Below, in pieces: positions 31,213 to 42,825 of a DNA stretch of 64,000 nt (position 1 is its first letter; every line of letters begins with the position of its first letter). Origin of the DNA: Fagopyrum homotropicum (Eukaryota; Streptophyta; Magnoliopsida; Caryophyllales; Polygonaceae); the NCBI GenBank assembly GCA_033239125.1, contig BSWB01000002.1, positions 80,906,560 through 80,970,559 of the forward strand. The letters run 5' to 3'. Below the pieces are notes generated by a model. The model was given only the letters and a program-made list of their open reading frames with translations. It made no database searches and was not told the origin of the DNA. Position numbers and translations under genes: made by a program.

Positions 31213-32552
31213 TGAAAACTCCACCTTGAGTATATTTGAGTATTTGATGATGGAAGACTTAACACAAATAAAGCGGTTTTTATACTAACAACATATCGAT
31301 CGTATTTCTAGTTGCTTGGTTTGATTGGTGTTTTGTCTAAATATGTGCAGGCCTTGGAAGGCATTTCGAAGGACAGAACGAAGGCTTTGAAATCAGATAC
31401 AAGGGACAAGTACAAAGGCCTTGAAAGCTATTTCAAGGGATCACGTTTCAAAGGACAAAACGTCCGGAAGGAATTCAAATCTCTATCAACCAAACTAACC
31501 AAGAATCAAAAGAAGATCTTCCAAGGAGATACGCTTAACAAGAAGATACGCTCAAATAAAGAAGATCTCGACGACCTAGAAGAGTCGGTTCAAAATAAGA
31601 TATCGCAAAGATCTTTAAACAAAGGACTAGATTTCTTCTCAATAGAATTCGAAGATCTTCATCCAACAAATCATAACAAGATCTGAAGATTTCGATGCCC
31701 AAAAGACAAAGATCTTCAACAGCGATGAGAAGATTATGGAGAAGTAGAATCAACGTGCTTTAAGGAGATGAAGAAGATAATGAAGATCTACAACGGCTAT
31801 CTCATCTCAACCAAGAAGCGTCTTTCATGGAGAAGAAGAAACCTTCACAACGGTCATCTTCACAACGGCTAGAAGACCTCTCCATCAAATACTATAAATG
31901 AAGATGTCGATTGAAGAAGATGGAACGCAAGCTTACACGGAAATATCCAAAGTCTTCAAGCGATCCAAAGTATCTTCATTCGACCAAACAAGTTTTTCTT
32001 TCTCTCTTTCTACAAAGCTTTATGCCCTAGAGAGAGATAAACTCGAGAGCTCTATTGGCATATCTAAAGAGTGTTATACTAGAGTGTGTGTTACTCTGCG
32101 AAGTAACTAGGCTATTATAGCAAGCTGAAGAGTTGGAGCTAGATCGTAGCGTTGGCTACAGTATGAGAAGAAGGGGATTTCTTCTAGTTTGTATCTAGGA
32201 CTCTTTGAAGCTGATAATAGATAGTTAGATCCTACGGAAATAACCTGGGATGGAGAGTAGGATATATAGAGACGAACTTCGTAAACATATCCTCGTGTCG
32301 ATCTTTTCAATTCCGCACCATATCTTGCTTTACTGTGACCAACTTTGTTTTGCAGGTTTACAAAGTCAAGACCCTTGAAATCAGTTCAAAGCCCTTGAAA
32401 TCAAAGTGTGTCACAAAGAGCTCAGATCGACATCAAGGACTTTGAAATCAGTTTCAAAGCCTTGAGATAGGTTTTTGCGAAAAGTTCCCATACTCTATTC
32501 AACCCCCCTTCTAAAGTATCTTTATCCTTTATATTCACCTAACGGTTCTTCA
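31213..32552 (+). repeat. 3' LTR of element B
   Basis: Matches the 5' LTR from TGAAAACTCCA to the final TTCA and is about 33 bp longer. AAGGTGGAGA (31203-31212) lies immediately upstream, as a polypurine tract should. Confidence 0.93.
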
Positions 32553-34961
32553 CTGAGGCCTTTGACCCTTTTTTCTTCGATTTCGTTTTTAGTTTTCTCT
32601 TTACTTATTTCTTATCAAATTTTGCAACTTTGGCCGATCGACTATATTGAGGCCGATCAACCTACATGTTTCCTGCTTTCGATTTATGTTGTTTACTTTC
32701 TGTATATATTCAATTATTGTTTATTTTAATTTCATTGTTAATTTTTCAAAGGGACACATCGCATGCCTTGTGTTCGATCTTGACTCTCATTACTATAGTG
32801 AGTCTTGTAATTACTTGCGTGATTTGAGGCTCACACTTCATCCCACATCGCAATGATAATTAGGCGGGTAGAAGAAACGGGAAAGGAAAATAAAAATGAG
32901 AGAATGCCCTTGGGTGGTACAAGGAATTTTAAAGGGTTGTGGATCGGGCACATATCTCATAAACAGTCACAAGTGACTAGGGATGGAGAAGGAGGTGGTG
33001 ACGTGGAAGTTAAAGCATAGTACCAACAAGACTAAAGTATGTTTCGGTAGGGTCGCTTTAAATGACGATAAAGGGAGAGTTAAAGAAGACACCAATTGCA
33101 AATGAGGGGAACAATGAGCCCCAACTAGGTAGACGGTGAAGCATGTCTATGTCATGGACCAAAAGCATGGTCATGAATAAGGCCAATACAACATCCATTA
33201 GGGGAGGTAGTCTAGTTGTGGAGAGAAAGAGATGAAGATTGGTACCTAGTCCATATGGAAAAGCTTAAGCAAAACCAAGGAAAGGATTGGTATGTGTTCA
33301 TTGAGGGACGGTGATGGCACTACTTGGGGCCAAATTATGGATATTGGAGGAGAAGGAATTGGTTCCACATTGAGACTCTAGTTGAACATTATCATTTGGG
33401 AAAACAAATAGTTCATCATTGTCCATTTCAAGGTCACACAACATCTATTAAGAGGAGAGAGAAACAAAGTAGTCTCGTGAAGAGACTAAGACGATGAGGT
33501 ATATGCGGGGGTGTCCACATGTGGTGATGGAGCGTCTATTGTCAAATGCCCACTAAGAGCCGTGGGATTTCCAGTGATTGCCCACTCATGGCCGAATCGA
33601 CGATGAATGAAAACAAGGGGTGTGAGTCAATGTTGGACTCAAATGGAACACCATTTTTAGGGAATGTGGAGCACTTCATCTCCGCAAAGGTCGTCGGAGA
33701 AGTCATCATCTTGTCCGATAGACAAAACAAAAGAAAACAAATAAGTATGTGTTAGGAAAAGACTTAGAGTAGAGAGTATACTTGAGTGTAGTGACTAGAG
33801 TGGAATGCTGATTCGGGGGCGAGAACCCCACGTCGAAGAACGGTGGAGCCATCAAAATGTTAGTAAGCTAGATATTGTTGTGCAGGAGACATGATTCCGG
33901 ATCAAGAAAACTCAACCAGAAAATTTACGCAGCAAAGCAAGGATAAATGCAAACAATAGAAAGACACGACCAAAATCTCATTCTCAAGTAAATTTGGATA
34001 GGAATAATAGAATACACTAGACACAAACCGCAAACCTTTAATCAAAACATTATTGTTTTTTAAATTTTCAAACACTTCTGTGCATCAGAGCATATTTTAT
34101 TTTTATATAGAAGATATTTGACCTTTTCTCAAAATTTGTGTTATAGTATGAGATTTTAAACTCAATCAGAAGTAAGGTAGTAAAATACAAAATAAGACAA
34201 TATAAATCTAATTAAAGCTAACGGGTCATGGGTTTGTCAACATGACATGGCCTCAGACCAAAATAGAAATAGTATAAGTAATAGAATCTGGTGATGAAGG
34301 GCATCGAATCTCATAACATGGGCTAATGTTGATAATGATCCTTGGCTGACTAGCAAGATCCTTCTCTCGAACCATGAAGATGGTTGTAGTCCTAGTATAA
34401 GCAGTGATGTGAAGTGTTGGTTTGTTGAAGCAAAGTGAAATCACATCACCCAAGGCAAGTCATTGGTTAAGACGAAGCTAGGCTCAACCAGCATGCTCCA
34501 TTGGATTTGGATAGTGATCCATAAGCTTACATAAGATTATTCAAGACTCAAACTACTCACATATGCCACGTCCATAAGCTTTGGCAAGTTAGGCGTTACC
34601 CATAGTGTTGGTTGCCTCCCGCAACTCTAACTTTTGTGACATACTCGTGAGTCTACGGCTAACTCAATAGTTGCATGGAGACTTGACACAAATCTGCAAC
34701 ACCAGACTACAATCCAACAAATATGACAAAAATAAATAACAGAGAGATAATGCCATTATATAATGAACACACCAATTCAAATAAGCATACAAACTGAATT
34801 CCTTCAATAACACTGTAATTCCACAAGTTATCAATACTTACACATTGCATACATAATCGATATACATGTTATATACGAAAAAGGCAAGGAGGATATATGT
34901 ATCTGCGCAAAGCAGACGAGACACTTGAGGATCATTGAGTTTGGAGTTGGAACACAAGTTG
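32553..34961. other. Stretch with no recognised gene
   Basis: I see no domain or RNA gene on either strand. The part 32860-33860 is purine-rich on the plus strand and includes many short ORFs without homology. A word near 32650 (AGGCCGATCAACCT) is the reverse complement of one at 22652 just before element B, so the pre-insertion site held a small inverted repeat. Confidence 0.4.
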
Positions 34962-35693
34962 TCAAGTACTTGAAATGTTCAAGATCTTCTTCACCTCCAA
35001 TGGTGTCTTGCCCCTTATCATATCCGTCACAGTTTGGCTTGTCAAATCGAGCAACCCCTTCATTTTCAGATGGTATGCAGCCTGATCAATATTTCAATTA
35101 CACAACTTAACTACTTTTAATTGCTCTTCTTGGTAACTGAAATTTGATATTTTTTTACTAACCAGGGTAATGTCGAAAAAGGTGGACTGCTCCGCACCAA
35201 ACAAAGCCCTCGCCCAATCCTTCAACTCGCCGTCTCCGGAGCTGGACATTCGCTTCTCGCAGTACTCGATCGCCACTGCTAGGGCCCTCCCATCCACCTC
35301 CGGAACTCTGATCACATCTCCAGTACACCAACCCCCACTCTCAATCGCCGATCTTACTTTTTCTGACGATTCAACCAATGTCTTTCCGTCCACTTCGAAG
35401 ACCTTTCCGTCTGAACTTTTCAATTTCACAGTATTTGCCGTGAGCGTAGGAGCAGGAGGATCGGAGACTTTGAACCTTATCCTTTTAGGTTCGCGGAAAT
35501 CCCCAGCCGATTCCTCCCTCGCGTGAAATCGACCCTCCTTTCGATGTCCGATTCCTGGCCGTGCTCCTTCACCTCGTATGGGATCGATCTCCGTCGGCCT
35601 CAACATCTGTTTTTTGGGATCTGAGCTTGATGTATCGACCGGATTGACTTTGCTGGTTCTGAAGATGCCGATTCCATTTAGGTACCGGAGCAT
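34962..35693 (-). CDS. SKP1-like protein with shortened C-terminus, two exons
   Basis: Exon 1 is 35693-35163, the intron is 81 bp (GT-AG), and exon 2 is 35081-34962; the frame is intact (216 aa). From about residue 68 it reads VKLKSSDGKVFEVDGKTLVESS, IRVPEVDGRALAVAIEYCEKR, LKDWARALFGAEQSTFFDITL then, across the junction, AAYHLKMKGLLDLTSQTVTDMIRGKTPLEVKKILNIS. This is the SKP1 family: the BTB/POZ-like fold that binds cullin 1, and the helices that bind F-box proteins in SCF ubiquitin ligases. It stops at NISST, so the last ~20 residues of SKP1 (usually ending in NQWAFE), which contact the F-box, are missing. The first ~65 residues are an unusual basic extension with no SKP1 counterpart; a later Met (MLRPTE) is an alternative start. 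Plant SKP1 genes occur in large families with many decayed members. A giant palindrome starts 31 bp upstream. Confidence 0.75.
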
Positions 35694-35724
35694 TTTGTCC
35701 CGTGCTTCTTAATTTGGGGTGAAT

Positions 35725-37100
35725 TGTTTTTCGAAGGCGACGACCACTGCGCTCTCACTTTTTCTCTCAGCGCGATGACCTACTATTCGGAAGGCAGTGA
35801 CGGCTGAATGGGATAAGTGTTTATTTTTTTTTTTTGTTTTTCGGCAAACCAGGAATTTAGGGTCAACCGGTCCATCCATTATATATATATATATATATAT
35901 ATATGGAAATTCCGGTTGGTATCCTCGTGGTTTGGGGTATTCCGGATTTTGCCCACCAGCTTTTTCAAGTTCGAATGGTACCTTAAGTTTATGTTGTTTT
36001 CCGTATTTTGCCCAAATTCATTAAACTTTTTAAAATTCCATTAAAAACATACAAAAGAAAATAAACTAAAACTAAAAAACAACTTAAAATAGAAAGAATA
36101 ATTTATTTATTTTAAAATAAAGTAAAACGATAACTTTTTGAAAAAATATATATATTATATTAATTTAAAAATAAATTAGTTAGATAATTTTTTTAAAGTT
36201 TAAAAAAATCAGTATTTTTCTTTTATTTTAAAAATAAATAAATTGGGTTAGCATTTTTTAACAAAATCTAAAAACATAAGTTTTATACTTTATTTCAAAA
36301 ATAAATAAAATAAGGATTTTTTTAAAAATTTTAAAAAAATCACTGTTTTAATTTATTATTAAATTAAATAAATCAGTTTTCTAATTTTTTATTATTTTCT
36401 AATATTACTTTATTTTCCTTTTTTTAGTTTTGGAAAATAAATAAAATAGAAAAATTATTTATTTATTTTAATAATAAATTAAAATAGTGCTTTTTTTATT
36501 TTTTAAGAGTCCTTATTTTATTTTATTTTTTTAAATAAAGTATAACACTTATGTTTTTAGATTTTTTTAAAAATATGCTAATTCAATTATTTATTTTTAA
36601 AATAAATAAAACACTGGTTTTTGATTTTTTTAAAATTTATCTAAATTATTTATTTTTAAATTAATATAATATATATATATATATTTAAAAAGTTACTGTT
36701 TTACCTTATTTTTAAAATAAATAAGTTATTATTTCTATTTTAAGTTGTTTTTTAATTTTAGTTTATTTTCTTTTGTATGTTTTTAATGGAATTTAAAAAA
36801 GTGTAATGAATTTGGGCAAAATCCGGAAAACAAAATAAACTTAAGGGTACCATCCGAACTTGAAAAAACTGGTGGGCAAAATCCGGAATACCCCAAACCA
36901 CGAGGGTACCAACCGGAATTTCCATATATATATATATATATAATGGATGGACCGGTTGACCCTAAATTCCTGGTTTGCCGAAAACAAAAAATAAAAAAGA
37001 ATAAACACTTATCCCATTCAGCCGTCATTGCCTTCCGAATAGTAGGTCATCGCGCTGAGAGAAAAAGTGAGAGCGCAGTGGTCGTCGCCTTCGAAAAACA
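35725..37100. repeat. 1.38-kb near-perfect palindrome
   Basis: 35725 to about 36370 is the reverse complement of about 36455 to 37100 with few mismatches, around an AT-rich spacer centred near 36412. Landmarks match in mirror order: CGAAGGCGACGACCACTGCG (35732) with CGCAGTGGTCGTCGCCTTCG (37075), then GGTCAACCGGTCCATCC with GGATGGACCGGTTGACC, a TA run on each side (35880-35903 and 36925-36942), then GGAAATTCCGGTTGGTA with its mirror. The core looks like a foldback-type element, but the arms extend into the DNA just upstream of the SKP1-like ORF. A transcript through it would form a hairpin with stems of more than 600 bp. Confidence 0.92.
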
Positions 37101-37119
37101 CTTATCCCATTCAGCCGTC
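37096..37119 (+). repeat. 24-bp copy at the palindrome exit
   Basis: Identical to 37003-37026 inside the right arm. The arm ends in AAACA, and the sequence then jumps back 93 bp and repeats CTTATCCCATTCAGCCGTC before leading into the 38-bp repeat at 37119. Confidence 0.9.
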
Positions 37120-37156
37120 TCTGCTCACTCTCTCAGCAACTCAGCAACTAGGCTCT
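37119..37156 (+). repeat. 38-bp direct repeat, left copy
   Basis: Identical to 43520-43557. The pair encloses a 6.4-kb gypsy remnant. It is longer than any normal LTR-element target duplication. Confidence 0.95.
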
Positions 37157-37299
37157 CATCTCACCCCCTAAAAACAAGTTTCGTCCCGAAACCTGCAAGA
37201 TCCCAAAGCCTCTCGGACCCGTAAGCCGAGGTATAACTCACTCTCTCTATCGGAGGTATCACATCTCCGCTCAGAAGGTCATAACCTATAACCAATCTA

Positions 37300-37660
37300 T
37301 AACCATAAACATCAACATGGAGGAATCATCAACTCCAGAAAATAGGGCCATAACGCTACCCAAAGACGTAGAGGAATCATATCTCTCGCCATACTACATC
37401 ACAGGGCATTGAGGAAGCACATCTCTAGCCAAAACCTAACACAGGCATAGAGGAAATACGTCTCTAGCCAAACCATCAACGTATACATCGCATGGAGGAA
37501 TCACATCTCCACTGAAAGTATGTCCATCAAAGTAGCATGGAGGAATGAACCATCTCCAGCTGAATCCTAATCAACTCAGATAGCATGGAGGAAAGAATCA
37601 TCTCCAACTATAAACATAAGTCATACTCAAATAGCATGGAGGGAATAATCATCTCCATCT
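37300..37660. repeat. Diverged tandem repeat, about 8 units
   Basis: Units contain (A/T)GGAGGAAT plus a short insert plus CATCTC(C/T)A and recur every 40-60 bp (about 37317, 37370, 37409, 37449, 37493, 37542, 37585 and 37638). The array lies in the 3' noncoding part of element E. Confidence 0.75.
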
Positions 37661-37834
37661 ATTACATACATCATGCTAGTATAGCAGGATCTAATAAGAT
37701 CATAAGGCACAACATCACTAGCATGGAATAACACATCAAAGCATGTAAGCACATAAGCACATAATCACATACTCACCAAGATAGCACTAAGATCTACTCA
37801 TCGACCCTAGGTGCATCTATCTCGGCATAAAACT

Positions 37835-40800
37835 CTAGATAGTTCCTCTGGATACTATCCTCAGTCTCCATGTAGCCTCCTCTGGTCCACATCTCGACCA
37901 TTGTATCCTCATCATAGGGATGTCCTTTGAACGCATGCGTCTCACACCTCGCTCTAGGACGACAATAGGATGCTCAGTAAAGGTGTGGTCTGGCTCTACC
38001 ACCAAATCATCTAGACTCACGATGTGCCTCGGATCTGGTATATACTCTCTCAGCTGAGACACATAGAACACAAGGTGAACACCCTCTAATCTCGGAGGCA
38101 AGGCTAATTTGTAGGCTGCCCTCCCAACTCTATCCAATATCTCAAAAGGACCGACATATCGGGGACTCAGCTTCCCCTTTATGCCAAAACGTCTGACGCT
38201 TCGCGTTGGAGATACTCTCAACCAGACATCAGCTCCTACCCTGAACTCTAGAGGCCGACGCCTCTTGTCTGCATATGACTTCTGGCGACTCTGTGCAGCC
38301 AGCATCCTCTCTCTAATCAGCCCTACTCGAGCCATATCATCTTGTATCTGCTTTGACGCTATCCCACTGATACTGCTAGACTCATCCTAGCATAAAGGTG
38401 TACGACATTTACGTCCATACAATGCCTCATAAGGAGCCATCCCAATAGATGCATGCCAGCTGTTGTTGTATGAGAACTCTACAAGTGGGATAATCAGACC
38501 ATCCCTGTCCCCAATCCAACACACAAGCTCGCAACATATCCTCCAAAGTCTGGATGGTCCTCTCTGACTGACCATCGGTCTGGGGGTGAAACGCAGCCGT
38601 GAAGTGTAGACTCGTCCCCAAAGCAGTCTAAATCTGCTGCCAAAACCTCGAGGTAAACCATCCATCTCGATCAGAGACGATTGTCCTCGGTACACCATGG
38701 AGTCTCACTATCCGTCTAGTGTACTCCTCAAACCAATCTACTCACTGGCCACGTCTCTCTAATAGGAATGAAACGTGCTGTCTTCGTCAATCTATCAACT
38801 ACAACCCATATGGCATCAAAACTCCTACTAGGTCTCAAACCAGTCACAAAATCCATGGAGACGTCCTCCCACTTCTACTGCGGCACTGGAAATGGATGGA
38901 GCTCAACTCCAGGTCTGCAATGCTCTATCTTGACCTGCTGGCAGGTCGCACACTAAGCCAACTTCGGGCTTCAGCCCTCCCCATCAATATGAACGTCTCA
39001 CATCCTAGTACATCTTACTTACCTGGATGTACAATGTAAGGTGTACAGTGAGCCTCTTGTAAGATCCTCTGCCTCAACTCTACATCAGCAGGAATACAAA
39101 TGCGATCATGTCGCCTCATCACTCCATCAGCTCTAACAAAAAACTGTGGTGTCTCTCCACGAGACATCCTTTCTCTAATCCTCATCAGGGTCGGGCAGGT
39201 CCCCTGCTTCTGTTTGATCTCATCATACAAACCGGGTAAAACCTCTAATGCATACAACTGAGCATCCTCATCAGGAAACTGGATGTCCATCTCTAGCCAA
39301 GCTAGATCCCTCTAAAGTTGAGGCTGTATAGTCAATCTCGCAATCGCCTTCTCTCGAGGCGTGTTCTTGCTCAAGGCGTCAGCTACCACATTCGCCTTGC
39401 CAAGATGATACAAAATATCAAGGTCAAAGTCCTTGATCAACTCAATCCATCGACGCTGGCGGTTGTTCAACTCCCGCTGCGTGAAAATATACTTCAGACT
39501 CTTATGGTCTGTGAAGATCTGACATGTAGCACCATACAAGTAATGCCTCCACATCTTCAAAGCATGAACTACCACTGCTAACTCTAGAACATGAGTCAGG
39601 TAGTTCTCCTCATACGTCTTCAGCTGTCGAGACGCATAAGCAATCACTCGGCCTCTCTGCATCAACACACATCCCAAGCCTAGCTTGGATGCATAACTAT
39701 AGACCACAAAATCATCAGAACCCTCTAGCGGTGCTAGGACAAGAGCATAAGTCAAATACCTCTTCATCTCCTCAAAACTCTAAGCACACTGGTCGGTCCA
39801 TACAAATCTGGTGGTCCTCCTTAAAAGACTCGTCAGTGGACGGGCAATCACAAAAAATCCCTCCACAAAGCGTCTATAGTAACCGGCTAGGCCAAGAAAG
39901 CTACGCACTTCCTTGACGTTCGTCGGTGTCGTCCATGCAGCAACAAACTCGATCTTCGCCAGATCTACCATAATCCCGTTGGCGGAGACGATATGCCCAA
40001 GGAAAGAAACCTCAGACATCCAGAACTCGCACTTAGAGTGCTTGAACTCTCTATCCCTCAGAATCTGCCAAACCGTCCTCAGATCACCGGCATGCTCCGC
40101 TCTGCTACGAGAGTACGCCAAAATATCGTCAATAAAGACCACCACAAACTGATCAAGGCAGTCCATGAATATACTGTTCATCAACTCCATAAAGACTACT
40201 GGGGCATTCGTCAGCCCGAATGGCATCACTATAAACTCGTAGTGTCCATAACGGGTACAAAATACCGTCTTGTGTACGTCCTGCTCTCTCACTCTCAACT
40301 GGTGATATCTTGAGCGCAGATCAATCTGGGAGAAAACTATAGCTCCTTGAAGCTGATTAAGTAGATCATCAATACGAGGCAATGTATACCTGTTCTTGAT
40401 GGTCACCTTGTTCAGCTCTCTGTAATCAATGCATAGTCTCAAAGATCCATCCTTCTTCCGTACGAAGAGGACAGGTGCACCCCATGGTGACACGCTAGGG
40501 CGTATGAAGCCCTTCTAAGCTAACTCCTCGAGTTGCTTCTTCAGCTCCAACATCTCGACAGGTGCCATACGATAAGGGGCCTTCGAGATGGGTCTCGTAC
40601 CAGACTCTAGCTCTATTTTGAAGTCAACACTCCGTTGAGACGACAAGCTCGACAGCTCAACAAACACATCTGCAGACTTGCAGACCACTGGAATGTCGTC
40701 CACAGCTGGACTCTCTTCATCCTTCATGGCATAGCACCAGAAGCCATCACATCCTTGTGCAATCAATCTAGCTGCTCGTACGACACTGATAACCGAACCT

Positions 40801-41210
40801 ATTTTTCCAAGGTCCTAACCCCGGAAGACCTCGATCTGACCAACCTCGGTAGAGACTGTAACAGTTTGTCTACCAACATCCAAAACCGCATGGTGTCTAC
40901 GCATCCAATCCATATCTAGTATGATTTCTTCATGCATCAATGGCATGACTAAGAAGTCAACAAGTAAAACACGAGTCCCTAAACAAAGGGGACAACTACG
41001 TATCTCACGGGTACCTCTGACCCGACTACCATCAGGTAACCCTATAGTAAAGGGTATACCCTCTATGGTATCTAAACTCAAACGCTCAATACATGTATCA
41101 GAAATAAATGAATGCGTAGCACCAGTATCAAACAAAACTCTAACAGGTAAACCATGAAGTAGAATGATACCTATAGCAGCCGGTGTAGGTGGATCCTCTG
41201 CACTCCTCAA
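37835..41210 (-). pseudogene. Gypsy pol of element E: protease, RT, RNase H, integrase, chromo-like tail
   Basis: The protease is VLFDTGATHSFIS (catalytic DTG; about 41120) with a DMDW segment. RT: GTRPISKAPYRMAP, WGAPVLFVRKKDGSLRLCIDYRELN, VVVFIDDILAYS (about 40110-40145). RNase H: VYSYASKLGLGCVLMQ, IFTDHKSLKYIFTQ, NVVADALS. Integrase: the HHCC part is only partly visible; VRLHGVPRTIVSDRDGWF and FHPQTDGQSERTIQTLEDM carry the D and E. The tail has VGPFEILDRVG, then EHPIVVLERGVRRMRSKDIPMMRIQWSRCGPEEATW, a chromo-like domain typical of chromoviruses. Stops found at 40815, 40515, 39780, 39312, 38628 and 38387 are all TAG, and there is a 1-bp shift near 38735. Confidence 0.88.
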
Positions 41211-42300
41211 CTCAAAAGCTCACCCTCGGGCTCCTCTGGCATCACTGGTGCCAACATCTCTACCTCTACCTCGACTCGATCCTGGAGAAGAACCCTGAGT
41301 AGATGGACGCTTTGGGACCCTCTATTGTCCCTATTTCTGCTGCTGAGGTGTCCTCTACCACCTCCTACTACACTGGCAGGGGATCAACCCTGTTGAGATG
41401 CAACTCCACCCTGCCTACAAAAGGCAGCCCGATGTCCCTGTCTACCACAGGTAAAACAAGTCACAGTTGGTCTGGGACAAGCTAGCCTCAAATGGCCGGG
41501 GTCACCACAGTTGTAACACTGTCGTCCCTTATCCACAGTCTGTGCAGACGAGGGGTAACTCTGGTGTCTCTCGTCTCGTCTACACCCAAATGCTCCTCCA
41601 ATTCCACTAGTCTGCCCAGTGCGCTGCCTCTTCTCAGACCGTCCCGTCTTAGAAGCTCTCCTCTGGTTGGCTCACTCCCTCTCAAAAGCAAAAGTCCGGT
41701 ATGGTAATCAGTTAGGGAGTCATAATGGAATCCTGCCATGTATGAACGAGTGCTCTCTCTTAGACGACGAGAGAACAGATACACGTGCTGATCCTTAGAT
41801 GGTGCAGCTGGACCCAGTAAAGCTAACTCAGTCTGGAAGCGGCGGATGGCATCAGTAATAGGCACATCCTCAAAGCCGGCCTCCACAAAATCCTACAACT
41901 TCTCCCTCCTCAGTGAGGCAGGGCAGAACTGCTCTCGTATCAAACGCCTCATATGGTCATAATTGGTGGCTCTGGTCCGTACAGTCCTCCACCACTAGTG
42001 TGCGATGTCACAGAATAAAGTCTGGACTAGCTCTATCCGTCTATCCTAAGGACATTTGATAGACTCCAGAGCTGAGTCTACATGGCCAATCCATACCTCA
42101 GTCTCTAAACCAATCTCTCTTGAGAAGTGTGGCACTCCTTGATGATAAAATGCCTTCAACCAGGCATCTGGTCGAGGTCCAATATATCCTCGCCTCTGAG
42201 CCTGCTAGCCAACCGTACTAGTATCGGTCACACAATCCGTGTATCCTATGGGAGTGGATTGTGCCCTTCCTGTAAACCTGTCTCGCCTGACTCAAGAGAA
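41211..42300 (-). pseudogene. Gypsy gag of element E
   Basis: DFVEAGFEDVPITDAIRRFQTELALLG and YLFSRRLRESTRSYMAGF are on one frame (41886-41700). After a frame change come two CCHC knuckles, CYNCGDPGHLRLACPRP and CFTCGRQGHRAAFC (about 41522-41420). A TAG at 41893-41895 precedes DFVEAG. Upstream to about 42300 the frame is badly broken. Confidence 0.75.
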
Positions 42301-42825
42301 CCTCCCAGACTCCACGGAGGGATGAAAGGGAAAGGTTATCACAGCCACGTATACGGGGCAATCAATAAAACATAGGTCGATATATACGACATCACATGCT
42401 ATCATAGCCAACATACAAAGCACACACCACTCATGCAAACACCCAATATAAGGATGGCAGCTAAGTAAGTCCTACGGACTTACCTCCACCTCGATCACCA
42501 CTCAACCACGATCACCTCTACATTGGAGGGACAACACAACCTCTAAACAGAGCATAAATAGATATATCAATCTCCTAACATCACAAGGGTCACACCTAGA
42601 CCCAAAGGGATCCAAAGGATCAACCTCAACCTCACTTACAACCTAAAGAACCTCAAAAGCCATACAAGGCATAAACCGATCATAACCTCAACCAAACTCA
42701 ACCTCACACATCTATCATGATCCTATACTCTCACACTAGGAAGGAGGGAACAAAGCCACCCTAAGGATAGCCTAGAAGCAACACACACTGCAGAACCAAG
42801 TGAAACACCAAGATGGTGCAGGTGG

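Larger units (their letters stand above)
22673..32552 (+). mobile_element. Element B: full-length SIRE-like copia retrotransposon (9.9 kb), decayed
   Basis: Both LTRs are present (22673-23979 and 31213-32552), starting TGAAAACTCCA and ending in TTCA. A tRNA-Met-type primer site follows the first LTR. Order inside: gag with zinc knuckle, protease, integrase, RT, RNase H, then an extra downstream ORF. Integrase before RT defines copia. The long LTRs and the extra ORF after RNase H point to the SIRE lineage. Flanks are CTGAT (22668-22672) and CTGAG (32553-32557), a target duplication with one change. Stops and frameshifts in every ORF show that it is inactive. Confidence 0.9.

Noticed and set aside
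33540..33760. Paired ORFs on both strands
   Set aside because: Short, overlapping and without any known motif; no splice or codon pattern supports a gene.
37300..37660. Possible CRISPR-like array of regularly spaced repeats
   Set aside because: Units are diverged, spacing is irregular, there are no cas genes, and the setting is a plant retroelement tail.
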